Shown: one piece after another, positions 1-8,398 of the stretch
Layout: each line of letters starts with the position of its first letter
How positions within the stretch are numbered: position 1 is the first letter of the stretch
Assembly (NCBI RefSeq): GCF_900188005.1
Contig: NZ_FZNR01000011.1
Coordinates: 1 to 64,000 of the forward strand
DNA: 64,000 bases
Direction of reading: 5' to 3'
Source: Actinoplanes regularis
GTDB taxonomy: Bacteria; Actinomycetota; Actinomycetes; Mycobacteriales; Micromonosporaceae
Notes under the pieces: model-generated
What the model saw: only the letters and a program-made list of their open reading frames with translations
Databases searched by the model: none
Told to the model about the DNA's origin: nothing
Position numbers and translations under genes: made by a program

Positions 1-89
1 GGTTACATTCCGAACCCGGTAGCTAAGCCCTCCAGCGCCGATGGTACTGCACTCGGGAGGGTGTGGGAGAGTAGGACGCCGCCGGACTT
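1..89 (+). rRNA. rrf: 5S ribosomal RNA, 3' part
   Basis: The first ~89 bases match the 3' three quarters of a bacterial 5S rRNA. Visible elements are the CCGAACCCGG and CCGATGGTACTGC segments and the closing GGGAGAGTAGGACGCCGCC. The 5' end lies outside the window. A strong terminator follows directly, so this is the end of an rRNA operon read on the plus strand. The exact 3' end is approximate. Confidence 0.93.
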
Positions 90-97
90 AACTTGGA

Positions 98-135
98 GAA
101 ACGCCCACCCCTCGCGGGGTGGGCGTTTCTTTTTT
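98..135 (+). terminator. Rho-independent terminator of the rRNA operon
   Basis: A perfect 14-bp stem (98-111 pairing with 116-129), a TCGC loop and a run of six T follow the 5S gene. Confidence 0.93.
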
Positions 136-174
136 ATGCCCGAAAACAAGCCGGATGCCTCTGCAGTAGTTGGC

Positions 175-221
175 AAAAAAGAACACCCCGCCCCGGGACG
201 AACTCGGGGACGGGGTGTTCT
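175..221 (-). terminator. Terminator of the phytase gene
   Basis: On the minus strand a long GC-rich hairpin (181-221, AGAACACCCC arms) is followed by six T (180-175). It lies 39 bases past the phytase stop codon and faces the rRNA terminator. Confidence 0.85.
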
Positions 222-259
222 GCGTTTGTGGGCCTTTACGTCGTACGGGGAAAGCGGAA

Positions 260-1480
260 TTAGATCTTTGCGAGGTGGAGGCTGCGCCAGTCGATGAACT
301 TGAAGTTGGTGCTGGTGCGGCCGTCGCCAGGGGTGTTCTCGCCGTCGTGGAGGACCAGGAGGCCCTTCGGGTAGCCGGGGAGAGCCACCGAGGTCGCCGC
401 GGCGCCGTCGGAGTGCTGGACGCCGTCGGTCTTGGGGCCGTCGGTGACGGTGAAGAGGGTGATCGGGCGGTTGGTGCGGCGGTCGTAGACGTAGAACCTG
501 CTGTCGCCCTGGCTGGAAACGATCAGGTAGCCGTCCCGTTTGCCGGTCGAGTAGATCGAGGCGCCCTCGACGTCCGCGGCGATGCGGCCGCCGAAGCCCG
601 GGTCCTTCGCGGAGTCCGGGAGGCACTCCTCGGTGTCGGGGTCCCAGGAGGCCGGTACGCCGTACTCCTGAACCTTCTCGACGATCCGCGGGATGCTGCT
701 GAACGTGCCGCCGGCCAGGTTGATCCGCCAGAGGGCGACGTCCTCCTGCGCGGCGTAGAGGACGCCCGCCTCGGCGTCGACGACCATGCCCTCGATCTGC
801 GGGCCCTCGCCCGGCTCCTCGCACGGCGACCAGGTGCCGCCGTTCGGCAGACGGAACGAGCTGGGCAGGTCGAGAGTGTCCGAGGCGCGGTAGGTGACCC
901 TGCCGTGCTTCTCCACCAGCCGGAAGATCCCCAGGCGGGTGGTGTGCCGCCGGCTGACGACCGCGTACCGGTCATACGTCGCCAGGCCGTAGCCGGTGGC
1001 CTGTTCCTGGGCCTCGGCCTCGTCCTTGGAGAAGAGCAGCGGGACGTCGGCCGCGGTGATGTCGGTCAGGCCGGCGGGGCTGATCCGGTAGATGCGGAGC
1101 TTGTCCAGGCCCCGGTCGGTGACAACGGCCAGGTCGACCCGCTGGCTGCCGAGCTTGAAGCCGGAGATGAGGTCGACATTGTTGAAGCGGCCGCCCTCGG
1201 GGGTCGCGATCGACTGCACCTCGCGACCGGTCAGGTCGTACACCCGCAGGCCGCCGTTCTTGGCGGTGCCGATCACCAGGCTGCGGGCCTTGTTCGCCTG
1301 GTTGACCCAGATCGCGGGATCGTCGGCGTCGGCGTCACCGCCGGCCTCGTCGTCGTACAGGGCCGGGGTCTCGACCTTCGCGGTTATCTCGCGAGCCGGC
1401 CGCTCGGAGGCGTGCGCGGGCACGCCGGCGGCCAGGGTGGTCAGCGCCACGAGCGCGGCGATTCCGGAAGTACGTTGCAT
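260..1480 (-). CDS. Secreted beta-propeller phytase (3-phytase family)
   Basis: The 406-residue protein begins with a Sec signal peptide (about residues 1-24, cleavage after AHA). It carries beta-propeller phytase features: the acidic DADDPAIWV segment near residues 51-59, a TAKNGGLRVYDL blade, and a late EGxxVDAEAGxLYAAQED blade. Members of this family hydrolyse phytate outside the cell in a calcium-dependent way, releasing phosphate. Length fits the family (about 380-420). The ATG at 1480 is chosen because it starts the signal peptide, although no good ribosome-binding site precedes it. The gene is transcribed alone, between the rRNA operon end and a divergent lipoprotein gene. Family assignment is firm; the substrate is inferred. 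Confidence 0.88.
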   Translation of the reverse strand: MQRTSGIAALVALTTLAAGVPAHASERPAREITAKVETPALYDDEAGGDADADDPAIWVNQANKARSLVIGTAKNGGLRVYDLTGREVQSIATPEGGRFNNVDLISGFKLGSQRVDLAVVTDRGLDKLRIYRISPAGLTDITAADVPLLFSKDEAEAQEQATGYGLATYDRYAVVSRRHTTRLGIFRLVEKHGRVTYRASDTLDLPSSFRLPNGGTWSPCEEPGEGPQIEGMVVDAEAGVLYAAQEDVALWRINLAGGTFSSIPRIVEKVQEYGVPASWDPDTEECLPDSAKDPGFGGRIAADVEGASIYSTGKRDGYLIVSSQGDSRFYVYDRRTNRPITLFTVTDGPKTDGVQHSDGAAATSVALPGYPKGLLVLHDGENTPGDGRTSTNFKFIDWRSLHLAKI

Positions 1481-1642
1481 GGATCATGAGGATTCCCGAT
1501 TCAGCTGTCCATCGGATGGACGGAGACTGAACAAGGCACCGATCCGTTATTCAGCCGTTACAAGATCTCGCGAACGGATGCCGTGAACCCGACATCACAT
1601 GTAATGACAGCGACACGAGGAACAGGAAGCAAGAGACAGGCG

Positions 1643-2281
1643 ATGCGACGATCGGTACGGCTTCTCGGCTCGGCGATCGGACTGGCGATCCTTTCAGGGT
1701 GTGGTCCGTCGCCGCGGCATATCGGGGGAGAAGCCGTACCGGTCGGCGCGGTGAGTCCGTCCACTGTGACTCCAGCGCCTCCCAGCTCATCGCCTCCCAG
1801 CTCATCGCCCCCCAGCTCATCGCCCGCCGGATCCTCGTCGGACCGGATGGTGCTGGGCCCGGACGGCCTCGGTCCGCTCAAGTTGCGAATGCCCCTGGAC
1901 GAGGCGCTGGCCACCGGGATGCTGCATCACGAACAGGTCAGGGAGGCGTCCCGGGAATGCAGTGAGTCCCGGAAATACCGGACCTACTGGATGCGCGGCC
2001 AGAAAGAGGGATTGGTCTGGCTCACGCCGGAACTCGGCGTCGTGGGGATCTGGGCCTACGGCGATATCGCGACTCCGGAAGGCATTCGGCTCGGCAGCTC
2101 GAGGGAGATGGTCGAGCGGGCCTACCCGGACGCCTTCGACCTGGTAGGAGAGATCAACTACGGGCGGTCGAGCGCCAAGGTGCCCGGCAACGGTGATCGG
2201 GCCACCTACCGGTTCTCCACCAGGTTCGACGAGGTCAGCGCGCTGTCCATCGAAGTCACCGGGCAGCGCTGCATCTACTGA
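1643..2281 (+). CDS. Predicted lipoprotein of unknown function
   Basis: The ATG at 1643 follows a purine-rich AGAGACAGG and gives 212 residues. The N-terminus is a lipoprotein signal (RRS start, lipobox LSGC with Cys at residue 20), so the product should be anchored on the outer face of the membrane. A Ser/Pro linker made of three PPSSS repeats follows, coded by a 15-bp tandem repeat at about 1769-1817. Then comes a globular domain with the pattern LGPLKLRMPLDEALATG. A similar GPLRFGMSPDEAA pattern occurs in the element gene at 10753-11289. The stop codon abuts the stop of the convergent kinase gene. Function unknown. Confidence 0.75.
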   Translation: MRRSVRLLGSAIGLAILSGCGPSPRHIGGEAVPVGAVSPSTVTPAPPSSSPPSSSPPSSSPAGSSSDRMVLGPDGLGPLKLRMPLDEALATGMLHHEQVREASRECSESRKYRTYWMRGQKEGLVWLTPELGVVGIWAYGDIATPEGIRLGSSREMVERAYPDAFDLVGEINYGRSSAKVPGNGDRATYRFSTRFDEVSALSIEVTGQRCIY

Positions 2282-3616
2282 TCAAGCGCTGGGGACACGG
2301 AGGGTGCGCAGCACCTCGTCGGTCCGGTCCACCTCGTCGGACTGCCGTAACTGCAGATAGACGCTGGAGGACCCGGCCAGGAGCACCTCGCTGTAGGAGG
2401 AGCCGGTGCCGCCGCAGCCCGTCCAGCGTTGCACCCGCCCGCTCAGCCCGCCGACGGCGACTCGCCGACCTGGCTGTGCCACGCAGGTGGGATGGATCGG
2501 CAGCGTCGCGCCGGCCGGGGGTGGGATCGACCCGCTGATGCCGGCCAGAACCATCGGCGACGTGTCATCCGGTCCGGTCGAGCCGGTCCCGACCAGGTCG
2601 GCGCCCACCTGCAGACCGGGTGAGATTCCGCCGGGCAGGCCGATCGATGCCGGGTTCCAGCCGTCGTTCCGCAGGTCACGGGCCCACGAGGCGGGCACGG
2701 CGACGGAGATTGTGCCAGTGGCGTCGCTGACCCGGATCCAACCGGGTGGGGTGCCGTCCGGGACCGTCGCGCCGCCGGTCGTGGCCAGGGCGGCCACGGC
2801 GACCGTCGTACCGGCGAAACGGGTCAGTCGGCGCAGCGGCCGATGCCGCCCGGACAGGTCCAGGGCGGCGGCGAAGGCCGCCGCTGATTCCCAGCGCCGC
2901 CGCCGATCCCGGTGCAGCGCGCGGAGTACCGCCCGATCGATCTGCCGCGGAATGCCGGGACGCAGCCGCGACGGTGCCACCACCCGGGCCCGGTCGTAGT
3001 GCGGGGCCTGCCCGGTCAGCATCTGATAGGTCATCGCGCCGATCGCGTGGACATCGGCGCGCACGTCCAGGCCCCCGCCCGGAAGGCTCTGCTCCGGAGC
3101 CATGTAACCGGGCGTGCCGACCACGACGGTGAAGCCGGACGCCTGCGCGATCGCCTTCGCCAGACCCAGATCGGCGACCAGCACCCGCTCGGCGCCACGG
3201 ACCGTGTCGAACAGCACGTTGGAGGGCTTGAGGTCGCGGTGCAGCACGCCGGACTCGTGCAGCACGGTCACCGCCTCGGTGATGGCGGTGGCGGTCCGCA
3301 GCGCGGCACCCATCGGCATCGGGCCGTTCGCCAGCCGGTCGGACAGGGTGCCGCCGCTCGCGTACGTCATCACCTGGTAGGGCCGCCCGTCCGGCAGTTC
3401 GCCGTAATCGTGCACCCGGACCAGGCGCTCCGAGTCGGCCCGCCGCAGCACCTGCGCCTCCTGCTCGAAGCGGGCGCGCACATCGGGGTGATGCGCCCAG
3501 TTCTCGGCCAGCACCTTGATCGCGACCTGAGACTCCAGGACGTCGTCGGCGGCGAGCCAGACCGTGGCGAACGCGCCCGAACCCAGCCGCCGGATGACGC
3601 GGAATCTGCCGATCAT
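2282..3616 (-). CDS. Membrane-anchored Ser/Thr protein kinase (Hanks type)
   Basis: Starting at MIGRFR (3616), the protein has 444 residues. Kinase motifs are all visible: glycine-rich loop GSGAF (~12-16), VAIK lysine (~34), HRDLKPSN (~126-133), DLG in place of DFG (~146), and GTPGYMAPEQ. The kinase domain ends near residue 265. A hydrophobic segment (~275-295) and a ~150-residue C-terminal part, probably extracellular, follow. There are no PASTA repeats, so the ligand is unknown. The gene is divergent from an ECF sigma gene only 58 bp away, which hints at a shared signal. An upstream GTG in the same frame is possible; no clear ribosome-binding site decides it. Confidence 0.87.
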   Translation of the reverse strand: MIGRFRVIRRLGSGAFATVWLAADDVLESQVAIKVLAENWAHHPDVRARFEQEAQVLRRADSERLVRVHDYGELPDGRPYQVMTYASGGTLSDRLANGPMPMGAALRTATAITEAVTVLHESGVLHRDLKPSNVLFDTVRGAERVLVADLGLAKAIAQASGFTVVVGTPGYMAPEQSLPGGGLDVRADVHAIGAMTYQMLTGQAPHYDRARVVAPSRLRPGIPRQIDRAVLRALHRDRRRRWESAAAFAAALDLSGRHRPLRRLTRFAGTTVAVAALATTGGATVPDGTPPGWIRVSDATGTISVAVPASWARDLRNDGWNPASIGLPGGISPGLQVGADLVGTGSTGPDDTSPMVLAGISGSIPPPAGATLPIHPTCVAQPGRRVAVGGLSGRVQRWTGCGGTGSSYSEVLLAGSSSVYLQLRQSDEVDRTDEVLRTLRVPSA

Positions 3617-3674
3617 TGAAGGTGCGGGCACGGCGGATATTATGTCCTCCGTTTTGCGGAGGAACGGGGCGTAC

Positions 3675-4223
3675 GTGCGTGACGACGAGCACGAGACACT
3701 GGCGCTTCGGGCCGCCACCGGTGATCAGGATGCTTTGCACGAGCTGCTCGGCCTGATCCGGCCCGGGGTCCTGCGCCGGTGCGCCCGCTTCCTGCCGTGC
3801 TTCCAGGACGCCGAGGAAGCCTGCCAGGACGTGCTGCTCCAGGTCGCCCGGGGCATCACCGGATTCGAGGGCCGGTCCCGGTTCAGCACCTGGCTGCATG
3901 TGATCATCGCGAACAGCTCGCGGCAGACGTACCGCGCGCTGAAGCGCCGCGCCGTCGAGCAGGCACACTCCGAGCCTCCGATCGAGGTACCCGACCCCCG
4001 GACGACCAGCGTCATCGCCGGCTCGCGGCTGGACCTGCTGGACGCGCTCGAGCGCCTGGAGAGCCGCCGCGCCGAACTGGTCGCGCCGGTCGTGCTGCGC
4101 GACATCTGCCAGTTGGAGTACCGGGAGATCGCGGAGCACCTGGGCATTCCCGAGGGCACCGTGAAGTCCCGCATCCACCAGGCTCGAGGTGAGGTCCGGG
4201 AGTATCTGGCCGCCGGGCACTGA
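3675..4223 (+). CDS. ECF-type RNA polymerase sigma factor
   Basis: The protein has sigma region 2 (ARFLPCFQDAEEACQDVLL, then GRSRFSTWLHVI) and region 4 (LEYREIAEHLGIPEGTVKSR, a helix-turn-helix), separated by a short linker, as in ECF sigma-70 factors. The GTG at 3675 is preferred because GGAGGA lies 11 bases upstream and translation begins just before the usual LALRAATGDQDAL region. An ATG at 3642 is an alternative with a poorer site. It is divergent from the Ser/Thr kinase and has no adjacent anti-sigma gene, so kinase-linked control is possible but inferred. About 182 residues, normal for the family. Confidence 0.85.
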   Translation: MRDDEHETLALRAATGDQDALHELLGLIRPGVLRRCARFLPCFQDAEEACQDVLLQVARGITGFEGRSRFSTWLHVIIANSSRQTYRALKRRAVEQAHSEPPIEVPDPRTTSVIAGSRLDLLDALERLESRRAELVAPVVLRDICQLEYREIAEHLGIPEGTVKSRIHQARGEVREYLAAGH

Positions 4224-4302
4224 CCGTTTAAATCGAAGGCGGGTCCCCGCACGGCGGGTGCATGATTGCGGAACGGATCCGGGTCGGTACGCTGGCATCC
4301 GC

Positions 4303-4374
4303 GGGCCGCTAGCTCAATGGCAGAGCTGAGGACTTTTAATCCTTAGGTTCAGGGTTCGAGTCCCTGGCGGCCCA
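4303..4374 (+). tRNA. tRNA-Lys (anticodon TTT)
   Basis: The cloverleaf folds cleanly: acceptor GGGCCGC with GCGGCCC, D arm GCTC/GAGC, anticodon loop CTTTTAA with anticodon TTT, T loop GGTTCGAGTCC, discriminator A. CCA is encoded at 4375-4377. The last 38 bases are repeated at 18253, marking this gene as the integration target of the element to its right. The gene stays intact after insertion. Confidence 0.95.
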
Positions 4375-4415
4375 CCATCACAGCAGGTCAGCACCGGTTT
4401 CCCGGCGCTGACCTG
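4337..4415 (+). repeat. attL: 79-bp direct repeat, left copy
   Basis: It is identical to 18253-18331. It comprises the tRNA-Lys 3' end from the anticodon loop to CCA and a following 9-bp-stem hairpin (CAGGTCAGC at 4384-4392, GCTGACCTG at 4407-4415) that may be the tRNA terminator. Confidence 0.95.
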
Positions 4416-4431
4416 ATTGCTTTCCGAAGTC

Positions 4432-4453
4432 GTACAGCAGCAAAGTACAGCAG
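4432..4453 (+). promoter_or_regulatory. Putative integrase arm-type sites, left end
   Basis: Two GTACAGCAG direct repeats begin at 4432 and 4445, 13 bases apart, 16 bp inside attL. The same pair with the same 13-base spacing occurs inside the right end at 18150-18171. Repeats at both ends of a tyrosine-integrase element suggest arm-type binding sites (inference). Confidence 0.55.
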
Positions 4454-4472
4454 CGAGCTTTTGGGAGGCGTT

Positions 4473-4655
4473 GTGACCGAGCCCGTGATCGCTGATCGGC
4501 TCATGCTGGCCAGTCGAGTCGACTGCTGCTTTCGCCTCCATGAGCCCACCTTCATTGCCCCCGGAGAGGCGTACTGGATCGACCGCGAGAACGGTGAGTT
4601 CTGCGTTGATCGCGGCGCCGGTCGGGTGACCCGGCACGCGGGCAGTAGGCGTTAG
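4473..4655 (+). CDS. Small hypothetical protein at the left end of the element
   Basis: A GTG at 4473 preceded by GGGAGG (4463-4468) opens a 60-residue frame with no match I recognise. The sequence has an acidic/aromatic middle (APGEAYWIDRENGEF) and a basic tail. It lies between the presumed arm sites and the integrase gene, convergent with it; the two stop codons overlap (TAG 4653-4655 against the integrase TAA at 4652-4654 on the other strand). The good ribosome-binding site and neat convergence argue that it is real, but small size and lack of a known family keep it uncertain. Confidence 0.42.
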   Translation: MTEPVIADRLMLASRVDCCFRLHEPTFIAPGEAYWIDRENGEFCVDRGAGRVTRHAGSRR

Positions 4656-5881
4656 CTCTGGTGCTCAAGTGACTCGCCGAGCTTCTTGAGCGCTGCGCGC
4701 GTCGCCGCAGAAGAGACGACCGTGTAGATCTCCATCGTGATCGAGAACTGAGCGTGCCGAAGTATCTGCATGGCCACTCGGGGGTGCACGTCGAGATCTG
4801 CCAGCAGGGAAGCACAGGTTCGCCGAGCATCGCGGATGGTGATGCGGCGGACGCCGGCCAGGTCGCAGCGACGGTCCCAATAGCGGTTGAAGTTACGGGG
4901 CTCGATCGGCGTGCCGAAACGGGTGGTGAACACGAGGTCAGTTCGCTGCCAAGCGGAGCCGGCCTGCTCTTGAGCCGTCTTCTGTGCGGCGCCGCGCTCC
5001 TGCAGGGCGACCGTGCAGATCTCCGGCATGGGCAGCGTGTCATCCGAAGTCGGAGTCTTCGTCTCGCGGTGCAGCAGCTGGTTGCCGACTCGTTGGAGCT
5101 GCATGTCCACGGTCACCTCGCCCGCGTCCAGGTCGATATTGGGCCAGGTGACGCCAAGCATCTCGCCTTTGCGGAGGCCGAGCACGAGGACCAGGACGTA
5201 CGCGGCGTAGTAAGGGTCTCGGTCAGCCCGCGCTGATTCGAGGAACTGCCGAGCTTCGTCGCTGCTCCAAGCACGCCGCTTCTTCGCCCGTGCCGGAGGG
5301 ACTTTGACGTTCTTCGCCGGGTTCGCCGTGATGTGCCCCTCGGTGATCGCTTGAGTCAAGAGGGTTCGCAGCACCCGCCGGATATTGCCGATCGTGCTTG
5401 CCGAAGGGAATTCGTGACAGCACTTGCCGAGAGCACAGCATCGTTGCCGGGCGGGCTTCCGACGTTTGTCTTTGCCCTGGGCGCAGCACTGACATTCGCG
5501 ACGTACGGCGTTGAGCCAGGTTTGTGTATCGCTGATCTGGAGTTTGTCGAGACGGCGTTTTCCCAGACCCGGCACGATGTAGAGCCGCGAGGTCACCTCG
5601 TAGGTGACGTAGGTACCCGGCGCGAGGTTCGGCTGGACGATCTCCCGCAGCCAGTACGCCGCGAAGTTGCCGAGCGTCAGTGACTTGGTGACCACCGGGC
5701 CGGCCTTGGCCTTCTGGTGCAGCGTGAGCCACTTGTCGTGGGTCTCCTCGCGGGTCTTGCCGTAGACGTACTTGCGGGTGCGCTTGCCGTCTGGCTTGGT
5801 GACCCAGACGTACGCGGCGAAGCTGCCGTTGCGGTACGGGAAGATCGAGCCTTCCCCGTTGGCGCGGGAGCGTGTCGCCAT
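4652..5881 (-). CDS. int: Tyrosine recombinase, element integrase
   Basis: The 409-residue protein has an N-terminal AP2-like arm-binding domain (~1-60), a core-binding domain (~65-190) and a catalytic domain (~205-395). Visible active-site residues are Arg237 (LGLRKGE), Lys275, Arg353, His376 (LRHAQ) and Tyr386 (MEIYT). The usual HxxR box reads RDAR (350-353), with Arg where the catalytic His is expected. A Cys-rich insert (CQCC...CC...CC, ~130-155) may bind zinc. ATG at 5881 overlaps the excisionase stop by one base (TGATG), so the two are coupled. It inserts the element into tRNA-Lys next door. Confidence 0.93.
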   Translation of the reverse strand: MATRSRANGEGSIFPYRNGSFAAYVWVTKPDGKRTRKYVYGKTREETHDKWLTLHQKAKAGPVVTKSLTLGNFAAYWLREIVQPNLAPGTYVTYEVTSRLYIVPGLGKRRLDKLQISDTQTWLNAVRRECQCCAQGKDKRRKPARQRCCALGKCCHEFPSASTIGNIRRVLRTLLTQAITEGHITANPAKNVKVPPARAKKRRAWSSDEARQFLESARADRDPYYAAYVLVLVLGLRKGEMLGVTWPNIDLDAGEVTVDMQLQRVGNQLLHRETKTPTSDDTLPMPEICTVALQERGAAQKTAQEQAGSAWQRTDLVFTTRFGTPIEPRNFNRYWDRRCDLAGVRRITIRDARRTCASLLADLDVHPRVAMQILRHAQFSITMEIYTVVSSAATRAALKKLGESLEHQS

Positions 5882-6090
5882 CAGGCTGCCTCCTCGCTTC
5901 GGGTGACCTGGTCGCGGATGTACTCGTCGACCCACTCCGGCAGGATGCGGCGGTACTTGCCGTCCTTGATCGAGCGGAGTTCGCCCGTGGCGATCTTCAT
6001 CTTGACCTTGGAGAGTCCGTAGCCGAGCAGGATGGCGACCTCGGCGGGGGAGTACCAGCGCGGCTTGAGCATCGTGTCTCGGGCGGTCAT
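5881..6090 (-). CDS. xis: Excisionase, MerR/AlpA-like helix-turn-helix
   Basis: A 69-residue protein built around a winged-helix excisionase domain (WYSPAEVAILLGYGLSKVKMKI, then a GELRSIKDGKYRRI wing and a WVDEYI helix). Such proteins bind attachment arms and direct the integrase toward excision. It sits between rep and int, and both junctions are TGATG overlaps, giving a rep-xis-int transcription unit as in pSAM2. ATG at 6090 is used; ATG at 6072 (MLKPRW) is an alternative that would lose the overlap. Residues are standard for the family with no sign of decay. Confidence 0.9.
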   Translation of the reverse strand: MTARDTMLKPRWYSPAEVAILLGYGLSKVKMKIATGELRSIKDGKYRRILPEWVDEYIRDQVTRSEEAA

Positions 6091-7889
6091 CAGGCGGCGA
6101 GGCTCCTCACTGATTCGGCGGGATTGGTCGGTTGCCGAGACATCTCGGGTGGATCACTGCTGTTGACGGCCCGTTGCCGAGCTGCGGAGAGCTGGGCACG
6201 GCGTTGGATCCGCTGGCTGACGGCGCGGAGTAGCCGGTGCTCGAGTGGGAGAAGGTCGGGATCGTCGTAGCGGGCCATCTCCCAGGCGACCGCTGGCCTC
6301 TCCTCGGTCTCCTCGCCGTCGGTGGTGACGCCGAGCAGGGCTTTGACCCAGGCGTGAGCGTCGGCGCGATGGTCGGCCAGGGTCTTGCCGGACCAGTCAC
6401 GGGAGACCAGCACCCGGCGCCCACCGATCCCGAGGGTCGTCTTCTGATGAACCCGGCCCTTGCAATGGCCAGGCCGCAGCCGACCGTGCGCCTTCTTCGG
6501 CTGGACGCCGTAGAGCAGCCAGTTCGAGCACCGTTCCGAGCACGGGGTGACGCGTAGCTCGTGCCAGAGCCGGTCGAGGTGGTCGCGTTGGGGGTCGCTG
6601 GTGACCTGGTGGCAGTCGGCGGCGGACTTGGTCACGTACTTGGTGATGTAACCGATCGTCCGCTCGACATCGCCCGAGCCGGGGTCGACACCCTTGGCCT
6701 TGACCTGGGCGCCGAAGCGGACCAGGTGCACCGGCTCAGCGTCCGGGTCGTCGTCGATGAGGTCCAGGGCTTCGACCCAGGTGGGCAGTGGACGGCTGGT
6801 GTCCGGGTCCACCCACGTCTCGGCCTTGGCGTCCCAGGTCGGCGGCCGGTTGATCGGGTACCGGAGTTGATCGGCGGGTGGCCACCACACCTGGTGGTAG
6901 GTGGCCTTGGCGACCAGTTCCAGCGTCGTGCGGGGGATGGTGCCCCGGATGGCGAAGTGTGCGTGCGGCGCCAGACGGCGCTGTGGCTCGACGCATCCCG
7001 CGTACTGCACGTTCCAGCCGACGGCGCGGCGCAGGTTCTGCCAGTACCGGTCGAGCAGCCGGGGGAAGTGCACGGCGTCCCAGGCCGCGCGTCGGTAGTC
7101 GTACCGGGCCGGGTCGACCGGTGTGCCGAGTAGCGGGTCATCGGTGGTGTGCCAGCGTCGGCAGGAGCACGGGCGGCCCTGGTGGATCGAGTGGACCGGC
7201 CCGTAGCTGTCCAGGGTCAGGGTCAGCCACATCGACGGCCGGTGCTCGACCCCGTCCGACCCGGTGTAGGTCCGGCCGACCGTGCGCGGGTCGACCTTCT
7301 GTCGGGGCAGGTCCGGCACATCCTGACGCCGCTTGGTCGACCGCACCCGCCGGGGCTGGTCATCGTCCGCCGGGCCGTCGAGTCCGCGACCGGGCACGAT
7401 GCTGCCCCGCAGCCCCTCCGCCGCGATCTCCTGCTCTACCGCGTCGATCGCGACGGCGATCCGTTCGAGTTCGACCGCACGGTCGGCCAGGTCCATCGGG
7501 GTCAGTTCGAGGGCGGCCCGGTCGAATTCGAGGTGCGCCCGTGCGGTGATCAGGTCCCGTTGCCGAGGAGTCGCCGGTTGCGGGCCGGGGTGCGGTTCGT
7601 CGGCCCGGTGCCAGCCCTCGCGGATCTGGACCTGCCGCAGGCGGCGGGCTTTCTTGGCGCAGGGCGGGCACCTGGCTTCGAGGGTGGCGCCGCACGGGAG
7701 GTCGACGAGTTCGGTCTTGCCGGTGGTCAGGTCGGTCCGCCGGAGTGCGATCGGGCGGATGCAGACGCCGTGGTCGATGGCGAGGTCTTTGAGCGCGTCG
7801 ACGGCCCGGGGCTGGGCGAGGCGGGCGGCCCGGGAGCCCGGCCGAGGCGCGATCGTCTCGGCCGGGGCGGTCAGGGTGGGAGTGGTCAT
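6090..7889 (-). CDS. Replication initiator, RepSA-like (HUH endonuclease)
   Basis: The 599-residue protein has a Cys-rich start (CPPCAKKARR, ~75-85, and a CSCRRW segment), the metal-binding HxH motif in PHAHFAIRG (~310), and a YxxK motif in GYITKYVTK (~415). This is the arrangement of rolling-circle initiators of AICEs. It nicks the element's double-strand origin to start replication of the excised circle. ATG at 7889 overlaps the stop of the upstream membrane-protein gene (ATGA) and its own stop overlaps xis. The origin was not located. Family assignment is by motif and context. Confidence 0.85.
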   Translation of the reverse strand: MTTPTLTAPAETIAPRPGSRAARLAQPRAVDALKDLAIDHGVCIRPIALRRTDLTTGKTELVDLPCGATLEARCPPCAKKARRLRQVQIREGWHRADEPHPGPQPATPRQRDLITARAHLEFDRAALELTPMDLADRAVELERIAVAIDAVEQEIAAEGLRGSIVPGRGLDGPADDDQPRRVRSTKRRQDVPDLPRQKVDPRTVGRTYTGSDGVEHRPSMWLTLTLDSYGPVHSIHQGRPCSCRRWHTTDDPLLGTPVDPARYDYRRAAWDAVHFPRLLDRYWQNLRRAVGWNVQYAGCVEPQRRLAPHAHFAIRGTIPRTTLELVAKATYHQVWWPPADQLRYPINRPPTWDAKAETWVDPDTSRPLPTWVEALDLIDDDPDAEPVHLVRFGAQVKAKGVDPGSGDVERTIGYITKYVTKSAADCHQVTSDPQRDHLDRLWHELRVTPCSERCSNWLLYGVQPKKAHGRLRPGHCKGRVHQKTTLGIGGRRVLVSRDWSGKTLADHRADAHAWVKALLGVTTDGEETEERPAVAWEMARYDDPDLLPLEHRLLRAVSQRIQRRAQLSAARQRAVNSSDPPEMSRQPTNPAESVRSLAA

Positions 7890-8398
7890 CGGGTCACCTG
7901 CCCGATGACCGGCACCCCGTTCGACCGCGTGATCGGCCGGACCGGGACCGCACCCATCTCCGGCGTTGGAGCCGGAGCCGGGATCGGGGCTTCCGGTTCC
8001 GCCGACACCGCCACGGTGGCCGGCGATGTACCGGTGAAGACGAGCTTGACCAGAGCCATGAACGCCAGCGCGGGCACGGCGGACAGCAGCCATCCCGACG
8101 GGCTGGGCTGGGCGACGGCGAGCTGGGCCGAGAGCGACAGCGTGCCGGCGGCGATGAGTAGGAACAGCGGGTAGCCGATCGACGTGCCCGCTTGCCGACG
8201 TCGCTTGATGGTCAGCAGGGCTGCGACGGGGACGAGTTCGGAGATGACGGCGTTGACCCAGCCGAACGCGTCCGGGGTGCCGGTCGGGGTGTGGCGCATG
8301 GTCCAGTCGTGGACGTGGGTGAAGGACGCCCACCCGGCCGCCACCGCCACGACGGTGAGGATGCCGGCCAGGGCGAGAGATTCGATCCGGTCTTTCAC
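7886..8398 (-). CDS. DUF2637 / SpdB-like integral membrane protein (conjugal spread)
   Basis: A 170-residue protein with four hydrophobic segments (about residues 8-27, 45-62, 72-95, 102-122) and a Pro/Ala/Glu-rich cytosolic tail. The WASFTHVHDW segment after the first helix and a basic KRRRQAG loop are typical of DUF2637. These proteins accompany TraB in Streptomyces plasmids and AICEs and are linked to intramycelial spread. The GTG start at 8398 overlaps the upstream translocase stop (GTGA), and the stop overlaps the rep start. Function is inferred from family and position. Confidence 0.8.
   Translation of the reverse strand: MKDRIESLALAGILTVVAVAAGWASFTHVHDWTMRHTPTGTPDAFGWVNAVISELVPVAALLTIKRRRQAGTSIGYPLFLLIAAGTLSLSAQLAVAQPSPSGWLLSAVPALAFMALVKLVFTGTSPATVAVSAEPEAPIPAPAPTPEMGAVPVRPITRSNGVPVIGQVTR

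Noticed and set aside
4314..4637. Minus-strand reading frame across tRNA-Lys and attL containing GGPPGTRTLNLRI
   Set aside because: This is the well-known false protein produced by translating a tRNA antisense; the tRNA explains the sequence. The same holds for the frame at 18206-18577 over attR.
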